Below, piece after piece: positions 18,006 through 27,337 of a stretch of 64,000 nt of DNA. Positions within the stretch are counted from its first letter, which is position 1. Every line of letters begins with the position of its first letter. The notes under the pieces are model-generated. The model was not told the origin of the DNA. It searched no databases and saw only the letters and a list, made by a program, of their open reading frames with translations. Source of the stretch: FEN-1297 sp963834015 (GTDB lineage Bacteria; Bacteroidota; Ignavibacteria; Ignavibacteriales; Ignavibacteriaceae); contig CAWIAG010000004.1 in the NCBI GenBank assembly GCA_963834015.1, positions 682,001-746,000 of the forward strand. Reading direction: 5' to 3'. The position numbers were made by a program, and so were the translations under genes.

Positions 18006-20042
18006 ATGCCCCTAAAGCAGACAATAATATTCTTTTTCTTTATTTATAGCTTACAATTGTTTGCTCAATCGGACAAACGGTATGAGCTAAAATCAATTTC
18101 TTTTGAAGGCAATAAGTCATTTTCTTCTTCTTCTCTAAGCGAAGTAATTTTTTCTCAGCCTACTCCATGGTGGTTTTGGAAGTTTTTACATTCCTTTTCA
18201 AGTTTAGGAAAGGAACCTGTTTTTTTTGACTTTTCAAATATCCAAACTGACCTGACTCAACTTAAACGTTTCTATAACTCAAACGGTTTTTTTGAATCAA
18301 AATTTGACTATGAGTACGATGTTGATTCTTCTGGGAGAAAAGTCGATCTTAAATATATAATAGATGAAAACAGGCCTGCAGTGTTTGGCAAACTTGAGTT
18401 ATCAGGATTTAATATTTTACCGCTGCCTCAATTAAACGATATTAATGAAAATTTTGCTGTTGATACAACAAAGCGATTTTCCCAGAATATTATTCAGAGC
18501 AATACAAAGGAAGCTATAAACAATCTTCAGAATAGTGGTTATATGTTCGTACGGTTGGATAGTACTATAATAATAAAAGACACTTTATTCAATAAAGCAA
18601 ATACAAACATATATTTTTCACTTGGGAACAGATACAAAATTGATACTGTTCTAATAAACAAAACCGGCACTGGAGCAGTCCTCGTTCGGGATGATCTTCT
18701 CCGTAACATATCAGGCCTTAAGAAAGATGAATATTACAGCATAGACCAGCTTGCAAGCAGTCAGGCAAGGTTATACCGTACTGGGCTATTCAACTCGGTT
18801 ACGGTTTCGGGTGATGGAAAAGATACAACCGATAGTAAAGTTCCGGTTATTGTTAGTGGCAATATAGGCATGTTGAATGAGTTTGCGCCGGAAGTAATTT
18901 TTAATAACCAGGATAATGCATTTAATACTGGTCTTGGTTTTTCTTATACAAAAAAAAATTTTTTGGGCGATGCACGAAAAATTACAATCAGTACTTCATT
19001 TGCCGCTGCGGATATTTATAAATATGATTTCAGAAGTTTAGTTAATCATTTCTCTTTTACGGATACTACTCTTCAGGGCTATGCTGATGCAAGAATTGTT
19101 ATCGATCAACCCTATATGTTCGGGAAACCTATTTTCGGCACATGGGCAACATACATAACAGATGATAAAACCGATCTTTATAATAACACAGTTTACGGTT
19201 CTAAGCTAACGCTTGATTTTGAAATGCCAACTTTCACTTTTATCAATAATTTAAGTACTTCATATACGTTGGAGCAGTCAAATGAACTTTTTCGTAACTA
19301 TGGTGATATTCAATCTAAGATATTTATTTCGGATATTGCTGTGGATGCTTCTTCTACAACAGCGGATAATATACTCTTCCCGACTGAAGGACACAATCTC
19401 TCATTTCATATTGAAGAAGCAAATTCCTTACCATATTTACTTGATAAGTTATTTAAAGAAGAATTGCCGGCGGCTTTATTTTATAAGATTGTTTTAACTG
19501 ATTCGTATTATTTTCCCTTGGACGAGGATAAAAGTTCAATTCTCGCAGCAAAATTTAAAATTGGGAATATCCAGATTTTTTTAGGAGATTTTTCCGGTGT
19601 TCCTATAGACCGCTCTTTCTATGCCGGGGGGAGTAATTCAATCCGGGGATGGGCGGCTAATGATCTTACACCGGTAGGTAGTCAACAGGTAATAGGGATC
19701 GAGGGTATAAGCGATAAAGGCGGGACATTTCTTATGGAAGGCTCATTTGAATTACGCAAGCGTTTTTTAGAAAACTTAGGATTTGCGTTATTTGTCGATT
19801 ATGGCAATACTTGGCTTGGACATGATCAGTTCCGCTGGGATGGCGTTGCTGTTGCCACCGGTTTTGGATTTAGATATTATACTCCGGTCGCCCCGGTAAG
19901 GATAGACCTGGGCTTTAAATTTTATGATCCTAACGCTAGTAGCCCGAACGGTACTACGAGAGAGGCATTTATTTGGAATAATTGGGATCGACATTACTTT
20001 AACAATATGGTATTGCAGATCGGATTGGGCGAAGCATATTAG
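18006..20042 (+). CDS. Omp85-superfamily outer-membrane protein (BamA/TamA-like)
   Basis: 678 residues with a signal peptide ending near LQLFAQ. The first ~290 residues read as POTRA repeats, starting ELKSISFEGNKSFSSSSLSE and later TVLINKTGTGAVLVRDDLLR, where substrate segments bind. The rest is a 16-strand-type beta-barrel. Near residue 540 it carries AGGSNSIRGWAAND, the conserved loop-6 (V/I)RG-type motif of Omp85 barrels. The number of POTRAs (about three) and the length are closer to TamA or an accessory Omp85 than to a five-POTRA BamA, and I cannot decide between them. The C-terminus lacks the terminal Phe of proteobacterial barrels. It would insert or translocate proteins at the outer membrane. 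Confidence 0.88.
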   Translation: MPLKQTIIFFFFIYSLQLFAQSDKRYELKSISFEGNKSFSSSSLSEVIFSQPTPWWFWKFLHSFSSLGKEPVFFDFSNIQTDLTQLKRFYNSNGFFESKFDYEYDVDSSGRKVDLKYIIDENRPAVFGKLELSGFNILPLPQLNDINENFAVDTTKRFSQNIIQSNTKEAINNLQNSGYMFVRLDSTIIIKDTLFNKANTNIYFSLGNRYKIDTVLINKTGTGAVLVRDDLLRNISGLKKDEYYSIDQLASSQARLYRTGLFNSVTVSGDGKDTTDSKVPVIVSGNIGMLNEFAPEVIFNNQDNAFNTGLGFSYTKKNFLGDARKITISTSFAAADIYKYDFRSLVNHFSFTDTTLQGYADARIVIDQPYMFGKPIFGTWATYITDDKTDLYNNTVYGSKLTLDFEMPTFTFINNLSTSYTLEQSNELFRNYGDIQSKIFISDIAVDASSTTADNILFPTEGHNLSFHIEEANSLPYLLDKLFKEELPAALFYKIVLTDSYYFPLDEDKSSILAAKFKIGNIQIFLGDFSGVPIDRSFYAGGSNSIRGWAANDLTPVGSQQVIGIEGISDKGGTFLMEGSFELRKRFLENLGFALFVDYGNTWLGHDQFRWDGVAVATGFGFRYYTPVAPVRIDLGFKFYDPNASSPNGTTREAFIWNNWDRHYFNNMVLQIGLGEAY

Positions 20043-20197
20043 GAAGAACCGGCATTTCCTAATTCAATTAATGTCCAAAAATCAACACAAAAAAAAGCAT
20101 TTCCAACAAATTGTGTAATTTAGTGTGCTTTCATAAAATTTGACTTTGTGCACCATATTTAAAATTATTATATTTAAAATCTTTTTAAAGGAATTTT

Positions 20198-21073
20198 ATG
20201 ATTCTTAGCATGACAGGTTACGGGAAAGGAAATTCCGTAAACGGTAAAATTAGAGTAGAAGTTGAAGTTAAGAGTGTTAACAGTCGCTTTTTAGATATTA
20301 TTACAAAACTTCCATCTTCTATTCTGAATAAGGAATATGAACTGCGGGAACAGATTAAAAATAAAATTAATCGAGGTAAATTAATCGTTGTTGTTCAAAT
20401 TAAAAAAAATGACAGTGACGGCCAGGATATTATTATAAATAAAGATAAGTTAAAAAATTACTTGTCCTTTATCAAAGAATTAAAGAAAACTGCAAAAATT
20501 AGTGAAAAAATAAAACTGGAACATATTTTATATAATAAAGAACTTTTTGAAGCAGGTGAAATTGAATTTACTGAAGAAGAATTTAGCGTAGTTAAAAAAG
20601 CCCTTGATCTAGCCCTTGATGAGATGCTTAAAATGAAAAGGAATGAAGGAAAAGAGCTTGCTAAAGATCTAAGAAAACGCATTGAGATTATTGAGAAAAA
20701 ACTTTTAGAAATTGAAACAGAATCAAAAGCCAGCGTTAAAGAATATTTTGAGAAACTCAAAGAAAAAGTAAAACTTTTGGTTGAAGATATACAGTTAGAA
20801 AAAGAACGGCTTGAAATGGAACTTGCAATTATTGCAGATAAAGCCGAAATTACTGAGGAATGTGTTAGGCTTAAAAGTCATATAAAGTTTTTTATGAACA
20901 GTCTTGAAGAAGACCCGGAGCCCGGAAGAAAATTAAATTTTCTGTGCCAGGAAATGAACCGTGAAACAAATACAATATCGTCAAAAACAATTTCTACTTT
21001 TATAACGCACAATACCGTTTTTATAAAAGAAGAAATTGAGAAAATTCGTGAACAAATTCAAAATATTGAGTAG
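20198..21073 (+). CDS. YicC family endoribonuclease-like protein
   Basis: 291 residues. The opening MILSMTGYGKGN and VEVKSVNSRFLDIITKLPS are the hallmarks of YicC, and the C-terminal DUF1732 part ends with LNFLCQEMNRETNTISSK. Long charged helices lie between. YicC proteins are RNases or RNA-turnover factors in E. coli and B. subtilis; the role here is by homology only. It starts after AAAGGAA and leads an operon with gmk and rpoZ, a very common arrangement. Confidence 0.93.
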   Translation: MILSMTGYGKGNSVNGKIRVEVEVKSVNSRFLDIITKLPSSILNKEYELREQIKNKINRGKLIVVVQIKKNDSDGQDIIINKDKLKNYLSFIKELKKTAKISEKIKLEHILYNKELFEAGEIEFTEEEFSVVKKALDLALDEMLKMKRNEGKELAKDLRKRIEIIEKKLLEIETESKASVKEYFEKLKEKVKLLVEDIQLEKERLEMELAIIADKAEITEECVRLKSHIKFFMNSLEEDPEPGRKLNFLCQEMNRETNTISSKTISTFITHNTVFIKEEIEKIREQIQNIE

Positions 21074-21076
21074 TGC

Positions 21077-21655
21077 TTGGATAATTTGCAAGGTGAAATT
21101 ATTGCAGTATCGGCCCCAAGCGGTACCGGCAAAACAACGATCCTGAAGAGTATTTTGAAGGACGTACCTGAATTAGTATTTTCTGTATCTGCTACTACCA
21201 GGAAAAAAAGAGAATTTGAAAAAGAAGGAGTAGATTACTTTTTTCTAAATGAAATTGAATTTAAAAATAAAATAAAAAATAACGAATTTGTAGAATGGGA
21301 AAAGTTTTATGATTACTATTACGGTACTTATAAGCAGTTTTTAGAAGATAATATTAAAAAAGGTAGGTCGGTAATAGCTGAAGTAGACGTTAATGGAGCT
21401 TTATCATTAAAAAATATTTATCCGCAGGCGGTTCTTATTTTTATTTATCCACCGAGCATTCAAGAACTGGAAATAAGATTAAAGAAAAGGAAAACGGAAG
21501 GTAATGATGAGTTTATAAAAAGGATCGAAAGAGCTAAAATGGAGCTAAGCCAAAAGGACAAATTCGATTATTTGATTGAAAATGATGATTTGGAAAAAGC
21601 AACTTTGGAAATTGAGATTTTAATAAAAAAAATAATTCATAAGGAGAATCACTAA
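21077..21655 (+). CDS. gmk: Guanylate kinase
   Basis: 192 residues from a TTG start three bases after the yicC stop; no ATG is available before the P-loop. The Walker A is VSAPSGTGKTT with Lys19, followed by FSVSATTRKKREFEKEGVDYFF, the GMP-binding region, and AEVDVNGALSLKNIYP. It phosphorylates GMP to GDP. Its TAA overlaps the ATG of rpoZ by one base, so the two genes are translationally coupled. Confidence 0.95.
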   Translation: MDNLQGEIIAVSAPSGTGKTTILKSILKDVPELVFSVSATTRKKREFEKEGVDYFFLNEIEFKNKIKNNEFVEWEKFYDYYYGTYKQFLEDNIKKGRSVIAEVDVNGALSLKNIYPQAVLIFIYPPSIQELEIRLKKRKTEGNDEFIKRIERAKMELSQKDKFDYLIENDDLEKATLEIEILIKKIIHKENH

Positions 21656-21996
21656 TGGGAATAAATCCTGTAGATCTGCGTTCAATTGATGAACGTGCAG
21701 CAAATATTTATGAAGGTATAATCGTTACATCTAAAAAAGCCCGTAAAATTAATGACGATAATAAAATCGAATTTAATGCTTTAGTTGGGACAATACCTAC
21801 TACTACCGCTGATGATGAAAGCGAAGACATCGAAAATCCCGCTCAATTAAAAATTGCACTGGATTTTGAAAAAGAGAAAAGCCGCATATTCAAGCATTAC
21901 AAGAGTTGCTTAATGGACAAATTGAATTCCGGTATAAGCAGTAGTTTGAATTTTGGATCAGTTCAGGTATTTACGCATCGGAATATCCTGCATTAG
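21655..21996 (+). CDS. rpoZ: RNA polymerase omega subunit, C-terminus apparently frameshifted
   Basis: The first ~75 residues are omega-like: LRSIDERAANIYEGIIVTSKKARKIN, EFNALVG and PAQLKIALDFEK. After ALDFEK the frame given reads EKSRIFKHYKSCLMD and runs to 21996, which does not look like omega. The +1 frame instead reads EKPHIQALQELLNGQIEFRY and stops at TAG 21942-21944, exactly the family ending. One extra A in the GAAAAAGAG stretch near 21870 would give the normal ~96-residue protein. Either the sequence is missing a base, or the gene has a recent frameshift altering its tail. It overlaps gmk by one base. Confidence 0.85.
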   Translation: MGINPVDLRSIDERAANIYEGIIVTSKKARKINDDNKIEFNALVGTIPTTTADDESEDIENPAQLKIALDFEKEKSRIFKHYKSCLMDKLNSGISSSLNFGSVQVFTHRNILH

Positions 21997-22058
21997 AAAT
22001 TGTATCAAAAGAGAAATCACAATTCCTAAAAAATTTCAGTATAACTTCGGGCATTAAT

Positions 22059-23273
22059 ATGAGCATTGACATCTTTGCCGGCAAAAAAATAATCCTTGGC
22101 ATCTCGGGAGGCATTGCTGCATATAAATCGCCTTTTCTTATTAGGGAACTAAAAAAAAGAGGTGCGGAAATAAAAGTTGTCATGACTCCTTCCGCTGTTG
22201 AGTTTGTTACCCCTTTAACTCTCTCAATTTTATCTGGTAATGAAGTAATTGTTAATATTTTCCCTATCTCACAGAAAGATGGTGTATCTTTATCTACCTG
22301 GCATATTGATACTGCATTATGGGCAGATTTAATGATTTTAGCGCCTGCAACAATAAATACAGTTGCAAAAATTGCCGGCGGGTTCTCCGATAATGCACTT
22401 ACAACACTCATAACTGCTCTTCGCTGTCCTTTGCTCGTTATTCCTTCTGCCGATGTGGATATGTATCAAAATAAATTAACACAACGTAATTTTAATACTC
22501 TTAAAGAATCAGGTTATTATATTCTTGAAGCTGAGGAAGGCGAACTGGCTAGCGGTTTGAAAGGTAAAGGCAGATTTCCTGAAATAGAAAAAATTTTAGA
22601 TCAGGTTGAATTAATACTTTTGGGTTATAAAAGGGATTTTGAAAACAAACGAATTTTAATTTCTGCCGGGCCAACTTATGAAGATATTGACCCTGTAAGA
22701 TTTATCGGCAATCGCTCTTCCGGTAAAATGGGTTATGAGCTTGCAAAAGCTGCTTATTTAAGGGGCGCAGATGTTACATTGGTTTCAGGGTTTTCACATG
22801 AGCAAGCTTTTCCTGAAATAAAATTGCTAAAAGTCAGGTCGGCTGAGGAAATGAAAAAATCGATCGAGAAAGAATTTATATCTAATGAAATTTTAATCAT
22901 GTCAGCCGCAGTGGCTGATTATAAACCGGTTTCATTTAAAAGTAAAAAGATCAAGAAAGAGGATAAATTATCTTCGATTAATGTAAAAGAAACAGAAGAT
23001 ATCCTTAAATCTCTTGATAAAAAAGGTAAGATTACCATAGGTTTTGCATTGGAAACTGAAGATGAATTACGGAATGCCGCAAATAAGTTGAAAACAAAAA
23101 ATTTGGACATGATAGTTCTAAATTCATTGAAGAGCCCTGACAGCGGCTTTGAAGTTGATACTAATCAGATAACTATAATTAACAGATCGGGAAATCAGTT
23201 AAAATACCCTCTTTTATCTAAATTTCAAGTTGCTAATAAAATTCTTTCTGAAATTTTAATACTTGAAAAATAG
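22059..23273 (+). CDS. coaBC: Bifunctional phosphopantothenoylcysteine decarboxylase / phosphopantothenate-cysteine ligase
   Basis: 404 residues, full length. The N-terminal CoaC flavoprotein half has GKKIILGISGGIAAYKSP, TWHIDTALWADLMILAPATI with the active-site His, and ADVDMYQN in place of the more usual PAMN motif, a variant also common in relatives of this group. The CoaB half has RILISAGPTYEDIDPVRFIGN, NRSSGKMGYELAKAA and SAAVADYKP. It catalyses two steps of coenzyme A synthesis. The frame is open upstream to 21945 but offers no ATG, so the ATG at 22059 is taken. It follows rpoZ, a common order. Confidence 0.96.
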   Translation: MSIDIFAGKKIILGISGGIAAYKSPFLIRELKKRGAEIKVVMTPSAVEFVTPLTLSILSGNEVIVNIFPISQKDGVSLSTWHIDTALWADLMILAPATINTVAKIAGGFSDNALTTLITALRCPLLVIPSADVDMYQNKLTQRNFNTLKESGYYILEAEEGELASGLKGKGRFPEIEKILDQVELILLGYKRDFENKRILISAGPTYEDIDPVRFIGNRSSGKMGYELAKAAYLRGADVTLVSGFSHEQAFPEIKLLKVRSAEEMKKSIEKEFISNEILIMSAAVADYKPVSFKSKKIKKEDKLSSINVKETEDILKSLDKKGKITIGFALETEDELRNAANKLKTKNLDMIVLNSLKSPDSGFEVDTNQITIINRSGNQLKYPLLSKFQVANKILSEILILEK

Positions 23274-23416
23274 AGCTCTATTTTTAATATTTTAAGTTTT
23301 ACTAACCTGTATTACGATTATTTCGTTCAAACTCCTGATTCCAGTTGATACTGGTTTTATGTAATTTCCAATAATAATTTTTTGACTAATCGGGTATAAA
23401 TTCATAAATTTATTTT

Positions 23417-24253
23417 ATGAATGATTCTATAAAAAAACAATTGATAGAAGCCCTAAAAGACCAAAAAGAAATTTTTGGGGATGAATTATTTGAGGAAAAA
23501 TATTTGAACCGAAGAACTAAAGTTATTCGAGAACCCGGTAGTGTTTCGAAATTGAATGAAAAATCAAATTTGAACCAGAATTTAACCATAAACCTGAATG
23601 GAGATGCCGGTAACCTTTCTAATGTTTATGAATTGATTCAAGGTGAAGGGAAAAATGACTCTTTCTTTAATGAAACCTTAAAAGACTGGGAAGTTTCTAC
23701 AAATTTAATTAATCTCAATAAACTAATTTGTGAATGTCAAAAATGCGTTTTAGGAGGAACCAGGAATAAATTTGTGTTTGGATCCGGAAACCAGAATGCT
23801 GATGTAATGGTTATAGGGGAAGGCCCCGGTGCCGATGAAGATGCCCAGGGTTTACCTTTCGTAGGGCGTGCTGGAAAACTTCTAACGGATATTCTCAAAG
23901 CAATTAATTTTAGCCGGGATGAAGTATATATTGCAAATATTGTAAAATGCCGTCCCCCGGGCAATAGAACTCCTTTACCGCAGGAAATGGATTCATGTTT
24001 ACCATATTTGAAAAAACAAATTAGTTTAATTAAACCAAAGCTGATCTTATGCCTTGGCTTAACTGCCGCACATGGGTTGTTAAAAAAGAAAGACTCGCTT
24101 ACTAATTTGCGAGGTAAAGTTTTTGAATTTGAAAATGCAAAAGTAATAGTTACATTTCATCCAGCAGCTTTATTGAGAAATCCAAACTGGAAAAGAGACT
24201 GCTGGGAAGATGTTAAAAAATTTAGAAAACTTTATGATGAATTAAAAAAATAA
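23417..24253 (+). CDS. Family 4 uracil-DNA glycosylase (4Fe-4S)
   Basis: 278 residues: a ~100-residue N-terminal extension of low conservation, then the catalytic domain. Landmarks are CECQKCVLGGTRNKFVFGSG (first iron-sulfur cysteines), GEGPGADEDAQGLPFVGRAG (uracil-binding motif), VKCRPPGNRTPLPQEMDSC (further cysteines), LILCLGLTAAHGLL and TFHPAALLRNP. It excises uracil from deaminated DNA. The N-terminal extension is common in family members related to the SPO1 polymerase-like annotation. It appears monocistronic, after coaBC. Confidence 0.94.
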   Translation: MNDSIKKQLIEALKDQKEIFGDELFEEKYLNRRTKVIREPGSVSKLNEKSNLNQNLTINLNGDAGNLSNVYELIQGEGKNDSFFNETLKDWEVSTNLINLNKLICECQKCVLGGTRNKFVFGSGNQNADVMVIGEGPGADEDAQGLPFVGRAGKLLTDILKAINFSRDEVYIANIVKCRPPGNRTPLPQEMDSCLPYLKKQISLIKPKLILCLGLTAAHGLLKKKDSLTNLRGKVFEFENAKVIVTFHPAALLRNPNWKRDCWEDVKKFRKLYDELKK

Positions 24254-24266
24254 GTTCATGCGTTAT

Positions 24267-24292
24267 TTATGTGTTCTTGTAATAGAACATAA
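24267..24292. promoter_or_regulatory. Imperfect palindrome before the AraC-type regulator gene
   Basis: TTATGTGTTCT and AGAACATAA form an inverted repeat (perfect core TGTTCT / AGAACA) around a TGTAAT centre, 19 bases before the regulator start. It could be an autoregulatory operator or a weak transcript end for the glycosylase gene. No T-run follows. The assignment is tentative. Confidence 0.35.
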
Positions 24293-24310
24293 AAATTTAT
24301 AAATAAACAA

Positions 24311-25444
24311 ATGCCGCATTTTCTTCAAGACTTAATATTTATAATAGGAGTTATCACTACTGTAATGTTATTGATCTTTTCTACTTTTTTGATATCGACA
24401 AAAAAGTGGAAAAAGTTAAGAGTAAAAATTCTTTTCTATTTTCTCATAGTTAACATCATTTATATTTTTGCTTATTTAATAGTCACTTATTTAAAACCTG
24501 CTACATTAGCAGGGTCTTTAATATTTTATATTCTTCATTTCACCGGATTTTTATTTGGACCAATCCTTTTCTATTACACCAAAATAACAATTTACGGTGA
24601 ATATAAATTCCGTAAAAGCGAATTTGCCCATCTGACTCCATTCTTTGTTTCTGTTATCTACGTTTTAATTAGATTGATTCTCTCTACAAAAGAAAACCAA
24701 GTATGGCTATCCAATTTAGAAATAATAATTTTCGATTTTTTGGTAAACATTCAAGTACTGTTTTACATGGTTTATGCAATAATTAAAGTAAGAAAATATA
24801 GAAGAAAAATCAGAGAATTCTACTCATCATTAAATGGCCTATATTATTCGTGGCTTACAACAGTTCTATACGGTTTCTTTTTAATGTGGCTCATAGATTT
24901 GATTCATTTCTCTTTAGATAAAATTATGATATTATCCGTTAATATAAATCTATCTTCCACAACTATTTCACTTCTAATAAATTTTATTTTTGCAGTTTTG
25001 ATTTTTTTTAAGGGTTTAACTCATCCCGAATTATTTAATTACTATATAAAGGAAGAAAAGCCAAAATATGAAAAATCGAAATTGACTAAAGAAGAAGCTG
25101 ATGCATATCTCACTAAACTACAGAATTTTATGAAAGATGAAAAACCATATTTAAACTCCAATTTAAATATTAATGAACTTGCAGATAAAGTTGATATCCC
25201 AATGAGATACCTTTCTCAAATCATTAATGATTCGCTGCAAAAAAATTTCTTTGATTTTATCAATTTTTATCGTATTGAGGAATCAAAAAATTATTTATCT
25301 GATTCTAAATATAAAAAACTTAATATTCTTGAAGTACTTTATGAAGTAGGGTTTAATTCTAAATCGACTTTTAACAAAGTTTTCAAAGAACACACCGGTC
25401 TAACGCCTACCGAATATAGGCAACAAAAATTATTAAAATATTAA
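24311..25444 (+). CDS. Membrane-anchored AraC-family transcription regulator
   Basis: 377 residues. The first ~240 contain seven hydrophobic helices (starting LIFIIGVITTVMLLIFSTF), a 7TM-type sensor. A cytoplasmic linker (TKEEADAYLTKLQNFMKDEK) follows, then a C-terminal AraC double helix-turn-helix with NINELADKVDIPMRYLSQII in the first helix-turn-helix and LEVLYEVGFNSKSTFNKVFKEHTGLTPTEYR-type sequence in the second. Such membrane AraC proteins are frequent in Bacteroidota and sense unknown signals. It precedes a T9SS-secreted beta-helix gene by 123 bases and may regulate it; this is inference. Confidence 0.9.
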   Translation: MPHFLQDLIFIIGVITTVMLLIFSTFLISTKKWKKLRVKILFYFLIVNIIYIFAYLIVTYLKPATLAGSLIFYILHFTGFLFGPILFYYTKITIYGEYKFRKSEFAHLTPFFVSVIYVLIRLILSTKENQVWLSNLEIIIFDFLVNIQVLFYMVYAIIKVRKYRRKIREFYSSLNGLYYSWLTTVLYGFFLMWLIDLIHFSLDKIMILSVNINLSSTTISLLINFIFAVLIFFKGLTHPELFNYYIKEEKPKYEKSKLTKEEADAYLTKLQNFMKDEKPYLNSNLNINELADKVDIPMRYLSQIINDSLQKNFFDFINFYRIEESKNYLSDSKYKKLNILEVLYEVGFNSKSTFNKVFKEHTGLTPTEYRQQKLLKY

Positions 25445-25567
25445 GAAAAAAATAGTCCACACTCCTGTATTAATAGTCCTAACTCTTGTTCATAGACAAC
25501 TCCCTGTAAAAAAAAATTAAGTTATATGTCTTAAAATCATTTAATTTCTTTTTAAGAAAGGTGTACT

Positions 25568-26977
25568 ATGAAAATTATTATTATTTTTTTAATAATTGCC
25601 ATTTCCCCTTATCTGACATTTGCAAAAATTTTTACTGTACCGGGGGAATTTTCTAAAATACAATTTGCAATTTATGCAGCTCATGATGGAGATACAGTGG
25701 TAGTTTTTCCAGGGACTTATCATGAGAATATTAAATTTATGGGTAAAAAAATTGTTGTTACTAGTCGATTTTATGAAAAATCGGATAATTCTTATATACT
25801 ATCAACTATAATTGATGGGAGTACTCCTACAAGCCCGGATACGGGCAGTGTGGTGCTTTTCATCAATAATGAAGACTCAACATCAGTAATTCAGGGTTTT
25901 ACATTAACAGGGGGAAGCGGCACAAATTGGAAAGATGAGCATGGAGCAGGAGTTTACCGTGAAGGTGGTGCTGTTTTGTCAGCATTTTCTGCCCCTACTA
26001 TTAAATTTAACCTGATGGTTAATAATATTGTAGCAAAAAATAATAAAGTTCAAAGTGCTGGCGGCGGAGCAATAAGATCAGGTGACGGATTTCCAAGAAT
26101 ACTTAACAATGTAATAATTAATAATAAAGGCCGGTATGGCGGAGGAATTGTATTAAATTATACTAATGCAATAGTTCGCAATAATATAATATTTCAAAAT
26201 TCAGGTGGCGAGGATTATGGCGGCGGAGCAATTTGGGTAAATAGGAATTTATCCTCTCCTAAATTAATCGAAAACAACACTATTGTTGGAAATTCAACTA
26301 CTACAACCGGGGCTGCTTATAATGATAGTTATGGTACAAATACAATTTTAAGGAATAATATTTTTTGGGGAAACATCGGCCCAACAAACTTACAAATTTA
26401 TATTAAATCAGGCACTGCAAATTTATCTTACTGCGATATACAAGGCGGATATAAAGGAAATGGAAATATTAATATTGATCCTCAGTTTTCCGACTCTGTT
26501 TTTATTCTTAAAGCTACGTCTCCATGTATTGATGCAGGTGATTCAAGTTTAGACCTGAACGATCTGCAGGACTCTATGAATATTTCAAAAGCATTGTGGC
26601 CATCTCAAGGCGGGTTAAGAAATGATATGGGAGCTTACGGTGGACGAGGAAGTTCTACTTTTCCTTCTTTTTCAGCGATAACAAGGATTATTAAAGAATC
26701 TTATAAAATTCCGTTAATGTTTGATTTATTCCAGAATTATCCCAATCCTTTTAATCCATCTACAATTATAAATTATAAATTATCCACCAACGGATTTGTG
26801 AAACTTATAATATATGATATTTTAGGACGTGAATTAAAAACTTTAGTTAATGAATACAAACTTGCAGGTGATCATTCGCTTGTTTTTAATGCCTCCGGAT
26901 TAAACGGCGGAGTATATTTCTATCAACTTAAAGTAGATCAAAACTCACAAACTAAAAAAAATGGTAGTTCTAAATAA
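25568..26977 (+). CDS. Secreted parallel beta-helix protein with T9SS sorting domain
   Basis: 469 residues from an ATG after AAGAAAGG, with a signal peptide (MKIIIIFLIIAISPYLTFA). The middle carries right-handed beta-helix repeats rich in Asn (for example ILNNVIINNKGRYGGGIVLN, IVRNNIIFQNSGGEDYGGGA and ENNTIVGNSTT), as in NosD/pectate-lyase-like surface proteins. The C-terminal ~85 residues are a type IX secretion sorting domain opening with LFQNYPNPFNPSTIINYKLS. It should be exported across the outer membrane. The extreme C-terminus reads QTKKNGSSK, whereas the family normally ends like TKKMVLLK. Reading seven rather than eight A residues at 26954-26961 would give QTKKMVVLN, so a frameshift in the sorting signal is possible. 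Confidence 0.88.
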   Translation: MKIIIIFLIIAISPYLTFAKIFTVPGEFSKIQFAIYAAHDGDTVVVFPGTYHENIKFMGKKIVVTSRFYEKSDNSYILSTIIDGSTPTSPDTGSVVLFINNEDSTSVIQGFTLTGGSGTNWKDEHGAGVYREGGAVLSAFSAPTIKFNLMVNNIVAKNNKVQSAGGGAIRSGDGFPRILNNVIINNKGRYGGGIVLNYTNAIVRNNIIFQNSGGEDYGGGAIWVNRNLSSPKLIENNTIVGNSTTTTGAAYNDSYGTNTILRNNIFWGNIGPTNLQIYIKSGTANLSYCDIQGGYKGNGNINIDPQFSDSVFILKATSPCIDAGDSSLDLNDLQDSMNISKALWPSQGGLRNDMGAYGGRGSSTFPSFSAITRIIKESYKIPLMFDLFQNYPNPFNPSTIINYKLSTNGFVKLIIYDILGRELKTLVNEYKLAGDHSLVFNASGLNGGVYFYQLKVDQNSQTKKNGSSK

Positions 26978-26986
26978 TATCTTACT

Positions 26987-27021
26987 TATGTGAGGCTCAC
27001 CTCAAAGGTGAACCTCACATA
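26987..27021. repeat. Long near-perfect hairpin downstream of the T9SS gene
   Basis: TATGTGAGGCTCACCT (26987-27002) and AGGTGAACCTCACATA (27006-27021) form a 16-base stem with one mismatch and a three-base loop. It lies 10 bases after the T9SS gene stop. The stem is stable enough to end or protect a transcript, but no T-run follows on either strand, so it may be a bidirectional or processing element rather than a canonical terminator. The rest of the gap to dnaB (about 316 bases) is extremely AT-rich and shows nothing else I can support. Confidence 0.7.
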
Positions 27022-27337
27022 GATGTTATTGATGAAATTACTATTGAATATAAATTAAATTAAACAGCATACTCCGGTATCCTTGATTTATGTTTTATTA
27101 TTGTCTCTCTAATCCATTTAATTGGGCATTATAATAAAATTATAAGCTAATAATCAGAATTAAGATTATATTTTCGCTCAATTATTTTAATATATTAGTC
27201 TTCTAATATTATTTAAACAGAGTTAAAATATATAAATCCCATTAGTGCCTTTTTTGTTTAAAAGATTAATTAAATTAATTTTTCTTTTTAATTTTTCAAA
27301 TGTAACTTATTAACCATATTTACAATTTATTGATTAT

